Shown here piece by piece: positions 1 to 7,821 of a stretch of DNA of 64,000 bases. The DNA comes from Salinirussus salinus (GTDB taxonomy: Archaea > Halobacteriota > Halobacteria > Halobacteriales > Haloarculaceae), in the NCBI RefSeq assembly GCF_009831455.1, contig NZ_WOWO01000002.1, positions 682,001-746,000 on the forward strand. Reading direction: 5' to 3'. The notes under the pieces were generated by a model. That model was not told the origin of the DNA and did no database searches. It saw only the letters and a program-made list of their open reading frames with translations. Positions within the stretch are counted from its first letter, which is position 1. Each line of letters begins with the position of its first letter. The position numbers were made by a program, and so were the translations under genes.

Positions 1-2
1 CG

Positions 3-1169
3 GGGCAGGCCGTCGCCGACCAGGAGATCGAGATCGTCGAGCGCAAGGGGGTGGGCCACCCCGACTCGGTCTGTGACGGGGTCGCCGAGAGCGTCTCGCG
101 GGCGCTCGCGCGGACCTATCTCGACCGCTTCGGCACCGTCCTCCACTTCAACACCGACGAGACCCAGCTCGTCGCGGGCACCGCCGCGCCCGCCTTCGGC
201 GGCGGCGAGGTACTCGAACCCATCTACCTGCTGGTCGTCGGCCGCGCGACGAAGCAGTACCGGGGCGAGCGGATCCCCGCCGAGTCCATCGCCCTGGAGA
301 CGGCCCGCGAGTACCTCGACGAGACGCTCCCCCACCTCGACGTCGGCTCGGACGTGGTCGTCGACGTGGACCTGGGGGAGGGCAGCGGCGACCTCCAGAA
401 CGTCTTCGGCGAGGACGACGCCGTTCCGATGGCCAACGACACCAGCTACGGCGTGGGCCACGCCCCGCTGACCGAGACCGAGCAGGTCGTCTACAACACC
501 GAGCGCCGCCTGGTCACCGAGTACGCCGCCGACAACCCCGAGGTCGGTCAGGACGTGAAGGTGATGGGCAAACGCGAGGGCGACCACGTCGACGTCACCG
601 TCGCCGTCGCGATGGTCGACGAGCACGTCGAGGACATGGCCGCCTACCGCCGTGCGGTCGACGGCGTCAACGAGTACGTCCGGGACCTCGCGGGCGAGTA
701 CACCGACCGCGACGTGACGATCCACGTCAACACCGCCGACGACTACGAGGAGGGGTCGGTCTACCTCACCACCACGGGGACCAGCGCCGAGCAGGGCGAC
801 GACGGCTCGGTCGGCCGGGGCAACCGCGCCAACGGCCTCATCACCCCCAACCGCCCGATGAGCATGGAGGCCACCAGCGGCAAGAACCCCGTCAACCACA
901 TCGGCAAGATCTACAACCTCCTCTCCACCGAGATCGCCCAGGCCGCCGTCGAGGAGGTCGAGGGGATCCGCCAGCTCCAGGTCCGGCTGCTCAGCCAGAT
1001 CGGCGAGCCCATCGACCAGCCACACGTCGCCGACGCCGAACTCGTCACCGAGGAGGGCGTGGACGTGGCCGACGTCCGCCCCGACGTCGCGGCAGCCATC
1101 GACCGCGAACTCGCCGACGTGACGTCGGTCACCGAGCGGGTCATCGAGGGCGACCTCTCCACCTTCTGA
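3..1169 (+). CDS. mat: S-adenosylmethionine synthetase, archaeal type (5' end outside window)
   Basis: Makes S-adenosylmethionine from methionine and ATP in the cytoplasm. The reading frame is open from the first bases of the window, so the gene begins upstream. About 388 residues are visible, and only some 10-20 N-terminal residues should be missing given the usual archaeal length near 400. Near the start lies [14 protein letters not shown], the conserved archaeal MAT segment; later [18 protein letters not shown] and [20 protein letters not shown] are family blocks that bind the ATP polyphosphate and methionine. The archaeal enzyme is not alignable simply with bacterial MetK. It ends 1 nt before the stop of the convergent Mut7-C gene. 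The internal GTG at 51 is not the start, because the conserved family sequence continues upstream of it. Family assignment is firm; the start cannot be seen. Confidence 0.96.
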   Translation, partial: GQAVADQEIEIVERKGVGHPDSVCDGVAESVSRALARTYLDRFGTVLHFNTDETQLVAGTAAPAFGGGEVLEPIYLLVVGRATKQYRGERIPAESIALETAREYLDETLPHLDVGSDVVVDVDLGEGSGDLQNVFGEDDAVPMANDTSYGVGHAPLTETEQVVYNTERRLVTEYAADNPEVGQDVKVMGKREGDHVDVTVAVAMVDEHVEDMAAYRRAVDGVNEYVRDLAGEYTDRDVTIHVNTADDYEEGSVYLTTTGTSAEQGDDGSVGRGNRANGLITPNRPMSMEATSGKNPVNHIGKIYNLLSTEIAQAAVEEVEGIRQLQVRLLSQIGEPIDQPHVADAELVTEEGVDVADVRPDVAAAIDRELADVTSVTERVIEGDLSTF

Positions 1170-1170
1170 A

Positions 1171-1629
1171 CTACAGGCCCGCGAGCGTCCCCGCCATCCG
1201 CTCCCAGTGGCTCCCCTTCCAGAAGTGCTGGCCGCAGTCGACACACCGCCAGACGCGAAATCCCTCGGAGTCGGAACTGGCAGCTACCGGCGCGTACCCC
1301 GGGGTCGGCTCGCCGGCAGGCACCCGCTCCAGTACTCCGTTACAGGAGCCACAGCGGGTCGGTTCGTCGGGAACGGAGAGGTCGAGCCCCTGCCCGGCCA
1401 GTTCCGCGAGCTGGTCCTCGACGTCGCGTTCGGTCAGCAGGAAACTCCCGGAACCGCGGGCGGCAAGGCCGCGGTCCCGTGTGACGAGCCGCCTGTTCTC
1501 GCGGTCGGCCAGCCCGAGGACCGCGTCGTCGGCCTCGACCCCCTCCTCCAGCGCGTAGGCGGTGTCGTGGCCCGCAAAACGGAGATAGGTGGTGAGCGTG
1601 CCGAGCATCGCGTCCGTCAGCAGGCGCAT
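1171..1629 (-). CDS. Mut7-C RNAse domain protein
   Basis: A 152-residue protein matching the Mut7-C family: an N-terminal PIN-like half (MRLLTDAMLGTLTTYLRFAGHDT, with acidic residues and VTRDRGLA typical of PIN nucleases) and a C-terminal zinc ribbon with CGSCNG and WRCVDCGQHFWKGSHW, giving a four-cysteine site. The inferred role is ribonuclease or RNA binding; substrate unknown. The start was placed at the ATG beginning MRLL because upstream in-frame sequence is only the shadow of PolX. The start is 1 nt from the PolX stop, so it is probably the last gene of the DUF5788-PolX-Mut7C operon on the minus strand. Confidence 0.85.
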   Translation of the reverse strand: MRLLTDAMLGTLTTYLRFAGHDTAYALEEGVEADDAVLGLADRENRRLVTRDRGLAARGSGSFLLTERDVEDQLAELAGQGLDLSVPDEPTRCGSCNGVLERVPAGEPTPGYAPVAASSDSEGFRVWRCVDCGQHFWKGSHWERMAGTLAGL

Positions 1630-1630
1630 G

Positions 1631-3385
1631 TCAGCCGAGGAAGTCCCGGACACCGTCGGCGTCCCGCGCGTTGAGCACCTGGTCGGCTTCAGCCCACCCC
1701 CGGCGAGCCGTGTGGACGCCGTAGCGCAGGTAGCCGTACTCGTCGGGGTGGTGGGCGTCCGTGTTGACGGCGACGGTCGCACCCGCGTCGACGGCCGCCC
1801 GAACCATGCTCCCGCCCAGGTCCAGCCGGTGGGGATTGGCGTTGACCTCGAGGGCTGTCCCGGTCTCCGCGGCGACTGCGGCCAGCCGGTCGACGTCGAC
1901 GTCCATCCCGGCCCGCTCGTTGAGTCGGCGGCCCGTCGGGTGACCGACGACGTCGACCGCGGGGTGTTCGCAGGCCGCGACCAGCCGGTCGGTGCCGTCT
2001 CCCTCCAGCGCAGCGTGGGGCGAGGCGACCACCAGGTCCAGGTCCGCCAGCAGGTCGTCACCGACCGAGACCGTCCCGTCCGAACCGATGTTCGCCTCAA
2101 CGCCCGCGAACACGTCGACGTCGGCGTCGTCACCGGCTTCCCGGACCGCGGGCAGTTGCTCGCGGAGGCGGTCGTCGTCCAGTCCGACGCCGCCGACCAT
2201 CCCCGGCCCGGTGGCGTGGTCGGTGACCGCGACGTAGTCGTGGCCCGCGGCCCCGGCGCCCGCCACCATCTCCGCCAGGGTGGCGCGGCCGTCCGACCAG
2301 TCGGTGTGGACGTGCAGGTCCCCGCGCATCCCCTCGACGGTCACCAGGTCGGGCAGGTCTCCGGCAGCGGCGGCCTCGATCTCGCCGCGCCCCTCGCGGA
2401 GTTCGGGGGGGATCCACGGCAGGTCCACGGCGTCGTACATGCTCCGCTCGGTGTCGCCGGCGACCCGCTCGCCGGCCCGCTGGCCGTCTCCGCCGTGGTC
2501 GGCGTTCCCCTCCGCGACGTCCGAGACGTCGAAGACGCCGTACTCGTTGACTTTCAGCTCGCGGTCGATGGCGCGGTTCCGGAGCGCGACATTATGATCG
2601 CGGGAGCCCGTGAAATACTGGAGGGCGCTGCCGAACTCCTCGGGGACGACCGCCCTGAGGTCGACCTGGATGCCCTCGATGCGGGCGCTTGCCTTCTGGT
2701 CGCCGGCCTCGATGACGGTGTCGACCGCCTCGAGGGAGGTGAAGGCCTCGACGGCCGCGGCGGGCTCGTCGCTGGCAGCCAGCACGTCGACGTCCCCGAC
2801 GGTGGGCTTCCAGCGCCGGAGCGAGCCGGCCAGGTCACAGTCGGTCACGGCCTCGTGGGTCTCCAGGGCTGCGAGCACGCGCTCGCCCTGCGGGCGCCCC
2901 TCGCCGAGCAGGTGGCGGCCGTGGGCCTGCCGGGCGAATGGGATCCCCTCGAGGATGTTCTGCTCCGTCTTCTCCCCGAACCCCGACACCTCGCGGATCT
3001 CGCCGGCCTCGGCGGCGGCCTCGAGGTCGTCCAGGTCCTCGACGCCGAGCGCCTCGTACAGCTGCCCGGCGGTCTTGGGGCCGACCCCCTCGACGCTCGT
3101 GAGCGCGTCGATGTCGACCGGGAGCTGCTCGCGCAACTCCTCCAGCTCGCCGATCTCGCCGGTCTCGATGTACTCGACGACCTTCGCGGAGATGGCGTCG
3201 CCGACGCCCTCGATCCCGGCGACCGCGTCCGGCCCCTCGCGGGCCAGGTCCTCGATGGCAGCCGGGTGGTCCCGGACGTTCTCGGCGGCGTTCCGGTAGG
3301 AGCGTGGCTTGTACTCGACGCCGGTCGCTTCGAGGCGGTCGGCGAACTCCTCGAGCCGCCGGGCGACCTCGTCGTTGCGGCTCAT
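1631..3385 (-). CDS. polX: DNA polymerase X family protein with PHP domain (PolX)
   Basis: A 584-residue family X DNA polymerase, thought to act in gap filling and base-excision repair. The order is an N-terminal helical 8-kDa-like region, helix-hairpin-helix motifs (GVGDAISAK, GVGPKTAGQL), the nucleotidyltransferase site GSLRR followed by DVDVL (Asp198, Asp200) and VDLRAV (Asp242), then a C-terminal PHP phosphoesterase domain. PHP metal ligands look complete: DLHVHTDWSDG, VTDHATG, GVEANIG, ASPHAAL, GHPTGR and NTDAHH. In PolX enzymes this domain gives 3'-5' exonuclease or AP-endonuclease activity. The start is the ATG at 3385 (MSRNDEVARR), because the 27 residues upstream in frame are low-complexity and overlap the neighbouring gene. 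It starts 1 nt before the end of the upstream DUF5788-like gene is reached, so the two are probably cotranscribed. Confidence 0.94.
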   Translation of the reverse strand: MSRNDEVARRLEEFADRLEATGVEYKPRSYRNAAENVRDHPAAIEDLAREGPDAVAGIEGVGDAISAKVVEYIETGEIGELEELREQLPVDIDALTSVEGVGPKTAGQLYEALGVEDLDDLEAAAEAGEIREVSGFGEKTEQNILEGIPFARQAHGRHLLGEGRPQGERVLAALETHEAVTDCDLAGSLRRWKPTVGDVDVLAASDEPAAAVEAFTSLEAVDTVIEAGDQKASARIEGIQVDLRAVVPEEFGSALQYFTGSRDHNVALRNRAIDRELKVNEYGVFDVSDVAEGNADHGGDGQRAGERVAGDTERSMYDAVDLPWIPPELREGRGEIEAAAAGDLPDLVTVEGMRGDLHVHTDWSDGRATLAEMVAGAGAAGHDYVAVTDHATGPGMVGGVGLDDDRLREQLPAVREAGDDADVDVFAGVEANIGSDGTVSVGDDLLADLDLVVASPHAALEGDGTDRLVAACEHPAVDVVGHPTGRRLNERAGMDVDVDRLAAVAAETGTALEVNANPHRLDLGGSMVRAAVDAGATVAVNTDAHHPDEYGYLRYGVHTARRGWAEADQVLNARDADGVRDFLG

Positions 3386-3386
3386 C

Positions 3387-3872
3387 TCACCGCCCCCCGA
3401 GACCGCCGCCTCCGCGGCCCCCGCTTCCGCGTCCGCCCCGGCCGACGCCGCCGGAGTCGTCGTCACGGCCCAGGGCCTGCCGGAGGAAGTTCATCCACCG
3501 CTTGCGGTCGGCGGCCTCCTTCGCCTCGACCTCGGCCTCCAGGTCCGTCGGCCCGAGCTGCTCTAAGGCGTTGAGCGCGCGGTCGATCCCGACCACCGAC
3601 TCGACCAGCCGCTCGCCCTCCTCGTAGCTGATGTCGGCGTCCTCGATGCGCTGTTTGCGCTGGAGGCGCTCGCGCCGGAGGTTCTTCTTCGCGCGCTCGA
3701 CGCGCTCGCGCTCGCCGGGCGGGACCGTCTCCCGCTTTCTCGTCTCGAAGACGAACTCCTGGAGCGCGACCGTCTCCCCCTGCACCTCGACCTCCTCGGG
3801 GATCGACGCCCCCACCGTCGCGCCCTCGCGCTCGATGCGCTCCAGCAGTTGCTTGCGCTCGAACTCTCTCAC
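3387..3872 (-). CDS. DUF5788-like haloarchaeal protein
   Basis: A 161-residue soluble protein of unknown function that I associate with haloarchaeal family DUF5788. The N-terminus (MREFERKQLLERI) is followed by a predicted strand region (VEVQGETVALQEFVFE), a highly charged helical stretch rich in Arg and Glu (about residues 50-85), a conserved-looking segment EEGERLVESVVGIDRALNAL, and a Gly/Arg-rich tail (about 138-161) of the sort often seen in nucleic-acid-binding proteins. It is the first gene of an apparent operon with PolX and the Mut7-C protein, which hints at a nucleic-acid role, but that is inference only. The DUF number is from memory and should be checked. Confidence 0.7.
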   Translation of the reverse strand: MREFERKQLLERIEREGATVGASIPEEVEVQGETVALQEFVFETRKRETVPPGERERVERAKKNLRRERLQRKQRIEDADISYEEGERLVESVVGIDRALNALEQLGPTDLEAEVEAKEAADRKRWMNFLRQALGRDDDSGGVGRGGRGSGGRGGGGLGGR

Positions 3873-3903
3873 ACCTCTCCGTACTCGCCTCGGGCACTTC
3901 GCT

Positions 3904-5862
3904 CTAACGCCGGGGAGTCTCGACGCCGCGGAACTCGAAGCGGGCGCCGCCGGCGTCGCTCTCGGTAACCGAGACCCTCCAGCCGTGTGCCGTCGCGATC
4001 TCGTGGACGATACTGAGGCCGAACCCGGTTCCGGTGTCGCTGGTGGTGTACCCGGCGTCGAAGACGTCCTCGCGCTCCGCTTCGGGGACCCCGGGGCCGT
4101 CGTCTTCCACGTAGAATCCCTCCTCGAGGCTGCCGACCGTGACGGTCACGTCCCGGCCGCGCTCGGCCGCGTCGTCGACCTCCGGCCGACTGCTCGTGGA
4201 GCCGTGCGCCACGGCGTCCCGACGAGCCTGCGAGTCGGGGTTCGTCGAACCGTGTTCGACGGCGTTGCGGAAGAGGTTCCCCAGCAGCTGGTGGAGCCGG
4301 CTCCGGTCGGCCCTGACCGCGAAGTCGTCGGCGACGGTCACCGTCGCGCCCTCCGTCTCGACGGTCGCCCAGCACTCCCTGACGAGCGCCCCGAGGTCGA
4401 CGGTCTCCACCTCGTCGACGTCGTCCCCGCTGCGCGCGAGCGTCAGCAGGTCCTCGATGAGGCCGTCCATCCGTTCGACCCCCCGCTCCGCGCGGTCGAA
4501 CTGTTCGGCGTCCCCGGTCTCGCGGGCCATCTCCAGGGACAGCCCGACCACGTTCAGCGGGTTCCGCAGGTCGTGGCTGACCACGCTCGCGAACTGCTCC
4601 AGGCGCTCGTTCTGTCGCTTGAGCCGGCGCTCGCTGCGCTCGCGGCTGTACTCCGTGCCCGCCCACTGTGCCACCAGCTCGACGAACGCCCGGTCGAACT
4701 TCGAGAACTCCACCGTCATCTCCTCCGGCCCGACGAAACACAGTGTCCCCTGTCGGTTGTCGCCGAGGTCGACCTCTGCGCCGATGTAACAGCCGAGCTG
4801 GAAGGTCTCGTAGGCGGGGTCGTCCGCCCAGCCCTCGGCGACCGCGTCCTCGACGGCGAGGGCGCCGTCGGTCCGGATCGTCTTGCGGCAGTAGGTCTCC
4901 GAGAGGTCGGATTCCTCCCCCGGCTGGAGGAGTTCGTGGTCGCCGTGGGCCTCGGCGATGGTCTGTGTGCCCTCCTCCTCGTCGATCCTGGTCAGGAAGG
5001 CGTAGGGCAGCCCCAGCTGTTCGCGGCCCAGCTCCAGCAGGTCACGGAGCGTCTCCTCGAAGGGGCGGTCGGCGGCGAGCAGTTCCGCCAGCCGCGCCAG
5101 CGTCCGCTCGCGCTCCTTCCGGTCGGTCACGTCCCGGAAGTAGACCGACAGCCCGCCGCTGTCGTCGGGGTAGATGTCGGCCTCGAACCAGGTGTCCAGC
5201 CCCTCGAAGTACTCCTCGATGGTCCGGGGCTCGCGGGAGGCCATCACGTCGCGGTAGACCTCGCCGAAGGGGCTCTCGGAGAGCGCCGGGAACACGTCCC
5301 AGACCCGCTCGCCGAGTATCTCCGGGCGCTCCACGCCCAGCAGCTCCAGCGCGCGGTCGTCGACAGTCTTGACCCGCCAGTCGGCGTCGATCTGGGCGAC
5401 GGCGTCGGTCACTCTGGTGGCGACGTCCGTCGCGAGTTGCCGTGTGCGGTGTCGCCGGGCCGCGCGCTCGATGCTTTCGGCCAGCGACGCGGCGTGGCCG
5501 TCGACATCCGACCGGACGTAGTCTGTGACCCCCGCCGAGATGGCCGCGCTCGCGAACGCTTCGTCCCCCCGCCCGGTGTAGAGAACGAACGGGAGGTCCC
5601 CGTGGCGCTCCCGGACGGCCGCGAGGAAGTCGAGCGCGTCGCACTCCGGGAGGCCCCGCGCGCTGACCACGCAGTCGACCCCGCCGGACCCGAGTGCCTC
5701 GAGTGCCGCCTCGACGCTCCCCGCGGTCCGGACGGCGAACGCCCCCTCGTGCTCGTCGAGAGCGGCCACGACGCGGTCGTCGAACCCCGGGTCCTCGGCG
5801 ACGTGGAGCACGACCACCGGCCGCCCGTCCCCACCGGAGCCCGGCGGGGCCTGGTCCGTCAT
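3904..5862 (-). CDS. PAS-GAF sensor histidine kinase with pseudo-receiver
   Basis: A 652-residue cytoplasmic histidine kinase with no membrane segment. The order is a receiver-like domain (about 15-135), a PAS domain (about 145-250), a GAF domain (about 255-405), HisKA with the phosphoacceptor in SVVSHDLRNPLN (His430), then HATPase with N-box LLGNLFRNAVEHG (Asn533) and G-boxes VEDDGPGVP and TGTGFGLSIV. The receiver-like domain reads VDCVVSARGLP where active receivers have VDxVVSDyxMP, so the phosphoacceptor Asp is replaced by Ala68 and it cannot be phosphorylated there. After the N-box is an insertion with two copies of AVxHGST 16 residues apart. The start at the ATG at 5862 was chosen because upstream in-frame sequence is unlike a protein and a T-rich box lies 26-31 nt upstream. 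Ligand and partner regulator are unknown. Confidence 0.92.
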   Translation of the reverse strand: MTDQAPPGSGGDGRPVVVLHVAEDPGFDDRVVAALDEHEGAFAVRTAGSVEAALEALGSGGVDCVVSARGLPECDALDFLAAVRERHGDLPFVLYTGRGDEAFASAAISAGVTDYVRSDVDGHAASLAESIERAARRHRTRQLATDVATRVTDAVAQIDADWRVKTVDDRALELLGVERPEILGERVWDVFPALSESPFGEVYRDVMASREPRTIEEYFEGLDTWFEADIYPDDSGGLSVYFRDVTDRKERERTLARLAELLAADRPFEETLRDLLELGREQLGLPYAFLTRIDEEEGTQTIAEAHGDHELLQPGEESDLSETYCRKTIRTDGALAVEDAVAEGWADDPAYETFQLGCYIGAEVDLGDNRQGTLCFVGPEEMTVEFSKFDRAFVELVAQWAGTEYSRERSERRLKRQNERLEQFASVVSHDLRNPLNVVGLSLEMARETGDAEQFDRAERGVERMDGLIEDLLTLARSGDDVDEVETVDLGALVRECWATVETEGATVTVADDFAVRADRSRLHQLLGNLFRNAVEHGSTNPDSQARRDAVAHGSTSSRPEVDDAAERGRDVTVTVGSLEEGFYVEDDGPGVPEAEREDVFDAGYTTSDTGTGFGLSIVHEIATAHGWRVSVTESDAGGARFEFRGVETPRR

Positions 5863-5887
5863 GCTCCATGGTAATGCCCCCGGCAGC

Positions 5888-5893
5888 AAAAAA
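5888..5893 (-). promoter_or_regulatory. T-rich TATA-like box for the histidine kinase
   Basis: A run of six T on the minus strand lies 26-31 nt before the kinase ATG at 5862, the spacing expected for a leaderless haloarchaeal promoter. No transcript data. Confidence 0.4.
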
Positions 5894-5954
5894 CGGTTGG
5901 TGCGCGGCCCGCAGGCGTTCGAAAGCCCCGGCAGACAGCCACGCCCCGGACGCC

Positions 5955-6395
5955 TCAGACGTCGAAGACAACGTAGGCGTGCCACCCCTCGTCGGTCTCG
6001 GTCAGTTCCATCTCGGAGTAGGTGACGGCCTTGAGGTCGCGGGCGCCGAGCCCGGCGAGCGGGACGCCCCGGTAGGAGCCCTCCAGGGTCCAGGTCCCGC
6101 CGGCGTCGGGCCCCGAGTCGGCGTCCGGCCCCGGAGGCGTGACTCTCGCCTCGTTGTCGACCGGTAACACCGACCGGACGTCGCGCTCGTAGATGAGTTC
6201 GTCCAGATAGTCGAACAGGAGCGCCTCGCGGCCCTCGGCGCTCACCTCCAACGAGCGGCGGTCGCCGCCGTCGGGGACCTGGTCGGCCATCGCGGCGGCC
6301 ATGCCGTCGGCGACGGCGGCCATCACCCCGCCGAGTGTATCGGCGGTGGCCTCGACGGCGACGTCAGCGGTATGCGAGCGGAGGCGGAAGCTCAC
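5955..6395 (-). CDS. Archease
   Basis: A 146-residue archease, the small activator of the RtcB RNA ligase in tRNA splicing and RNA repair; it helps guanylylation and multiple turnover of RtcB. Family landmarks are the N-terminal RSHTADVAVEA (His and Asp metal site), ALLFDYLDELIYERD and the C-terminal KAVTYSEMEL...AYVVFDV. Length and termini match the family. There is a short acidic insertion around PPGPDADSGPDAGG. Its 5' end overlaps the DUF502 gene by 4 nt (ATGA), so the two are probably cotranscribed and translationally coupled. No rtcB gene is in this window. Confidence 0.95.
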   Translation of the reverse strand: MSFRLRSHTADVAVEATADTLGGVMAAVADGMAAAMADQVPDGGDRRSLEVSAEGREALLFDYLDELIYERDVRSVLPVDNEARVTPPGPDADSGPDAGGTWTLEGSYRGVPLAGLGARDLKAVTYSEMELTETDEGWHAYVVFDV

Positions 6396-7180
6396 AGCCG
6401 CCCCCCGGGTCCGGGTCGGCTCTCGGTGTCGGCGTCTCCCGCCGAACGCCGGTCCCGGCTGCGCTCGTCGACGCCGCGGTCTTCGGGTCCGTGCTGGCGC
6501 CCCCTGACGCCGTCGGCGTGTTCGTCGACCGCGACTCCCGAGGAGACGATAGCCTGGATCCCCTCCTCGACGGTCATGTCCACGTCGTAGACCCGGTCGG
6601 CGGCGACGTGGATGACGAAGCCGCCCATGAAGGGGTTGGGCGCCATGGGCAGAAACAGCGAGACCATCTCCTGGTGGCTGGTGGCGCTCCGGACCGCCTC
6701 GCCCGGCTCCGCGGTGAGGAAGGCGATGGTGTAGGACCCCTCGCTGGGGTACTCGACGAGCTTGACTTCCTTGAAGCTGTCAGTGTCCCGGCTCAGGAGG
6801 ATCTTGCTCATCTCGTTGAGGGACTCGTAGACCGAGCCCAGCCCGGGGATGCTGCTGATGAACGCCTCGACGCGGGGCTCGATCCGGCCGCTGCCGTACT
6901 GGCTCTCGGCGACGACGCCGACGAGAAAGATGAGCCCGACGAGCGTGCCGACGGCGAAGACCTGCAGCGTGAGCCGCGAGAACGACTCGGTGAACCCGAA
7001 GACACCCTCGAGAGCGAGCACCAGCGGGTCGAGCGCGCCGGCCAGCAGGTCCAGGGCGAAAAACAGGACGAACAGCGTCACGAGAAGCGGGACCGTGAGC
7101 GCCAGCCCGGTCAGCAACACCTGACGGACGTACTCGCGGACGCCCCTGGCTCTCCGTGAGCCGGGCAGTTCCGTACTCAT
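6392..7180 (-). CDS. DUF502 membrane protein
   Basis: A 262-residue integral membrane protein of the DUF502 family. Two strong transmembrane helices occupy about residues 20-50 (VLLTGLALTVPLLVTLFVLFFALDL) and 73-95 (LQVFAVGTLVGLIFLVGVV). They are followed by the family region with IPGLGSVYESLNEM, VKLVEYPSEGSYTIAFLT and MAPNPFMGGFVIHV. The C-terminal 35 residues are charged, low complexity and probably disordered. Molecular function is unknown; plant relatives are linked to membrane trafficking, which says little about archaea. It is upstream of and overlaps archease. Confidence 0.88.
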   Translation of the reverse strand: MSTELPGSRRARGVREYVRQVLLTGLALTVPLLVTLFVLFFALDLLAGALDPLVLALEGVFGFTESFSRLTLQVFAVGTLVGLIFLVGVVAESQYGSGRIEPRVEAFISSIPGLGSVYESLNEMSKILLSRDTDSFKEVKLVEYPSEGSYTIAFLTAEPGEAVRSATSHQEMVSLFLPMAPNPFMGGFVIHVAADRVYDVDMTVEEGIQAIVSSGVAVDEHADGVRGRQHGPEDRGVDERSRDRRSAGDADTESRPGPGGRL

Positions 7181-7230
7181 GTCCCGTCACACGGCCAGAG
7201 CGGGTGAAAGCGTTGTGGCTCTCCCGGTGG

Positions 7231-7240
7231 AATTAATACC
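7231..7240 (+). promoter_or_regulatory. TATA-like box before the GNAT gene
   Basis: The AT-rich aattaatacc stands out in GC-rich surroundings and is 24-33 nt upstream of the GTG at 7264. This favours 7264 over 7258 as the first codon of a leaderless message. Confidence 0.45.
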
Positions 7241-7263
7241 CTGTCTCCCGTCACCCGGTGGTA

Positions 7264-7746
7264 GTGAGTGTCAACGTCCGACGGGAAGTCGTGAGCCCGG
7301 GCGACGACACCCGCGTCGACCAGGCCTGGGAGCTCAAAGAGCGGATCCGCGAGTCCGAGGGGGTACTCCGCCAGCGGGAGTCGTTTTTCACCAGCGCGTA
7401 CCGGCGGTCGACGGTGTTCTGTTACGTCGACCGCGGCGGGGACGACCTCGTCGGCTTCGCCGCCGTCCGCCGGGACGGCTACATCCTCTTTCTGGCCGTC
7501 GACGAGGCCTACCGCGGGCAGGGCTTCGGCAAGCGGCTGGTCGCCAGCGTCTCCGAGGAGTACGACACCGTCACCTGCCACGCCCGGACGACCAACCGCG
7601 ACGCCCTCCGCTTCTACCGCCATCTCGGCTTCGAGGTCACACGCCGGGTCGACTCCTACTACGAGGACGGCGGGGACGCCTACTACCTGAAGCTGGGCGA
7701 GAAACGGGGGATCCGCGAGCGGCTGGCCGACCTGCTGGCGCGGTAG
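7264..7746 (+). CDS. GNAT family N-acetyltransferase
   Basis: A 160-residue single-domain GNAT acetyltransferase. The acetyl-CoA motif is visible as LAVDEAYRGQGFGKRLV (Q/RxxGxG/A type), followed by TCHARTTNRDALRFYRHLGFE, the usual beta5-alpha4 region, and YYLKLGE at the end. The N-terminal region LKERIRESEGVLRQRESFF may form the substrate side. The substrate cannot be told from sequence; ribosomal proteins, small amines and antibiotics are all possible. There are two candidate GTG starts, 7258 and 7264. I prefer 7264 because of TATA spacing and because VSVNV looks like the normal N-terminus of haloarchaeal relatives. Confidence 0.88.
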   Translation: MSVNVRREVVSPGDDTRVDQAWELKERIRESEGVLRQRESFFTSAYRRSTVFCYVDRGGDDLVGFAAVRRDGYILFLAVDEAYRGQGFGKRLVASVSEEYDTVTCHARTTNRDALRFYRHLGFEVTRRVDSYYEDGGDAYYLKLGEKRGIRERLADLLAR

Positions 7747-7821
7747 CCGGCGGCGACCGGGCAACGACGAGCGGTGAGCCAAGCGAAATCCCTTTGCTGA
7801 CCCCACCGGTAGCGGGGTGCG

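Noticed and set aside
1589-3574. 661-codon open frame on the plus strand
   Set aside because: Antisense shadow of PolX. High GC removes stops from the reverse frames; the composition (Val/Gly/Asp-rich without fold) has no family match.
7258-7263. GTG at 7258 as GNAT start
   Set aside because: Only 18 nt from the end of the TATA-like box; GTG at 7264 fits both spacing and the expected N-terminus. Not fully decided.
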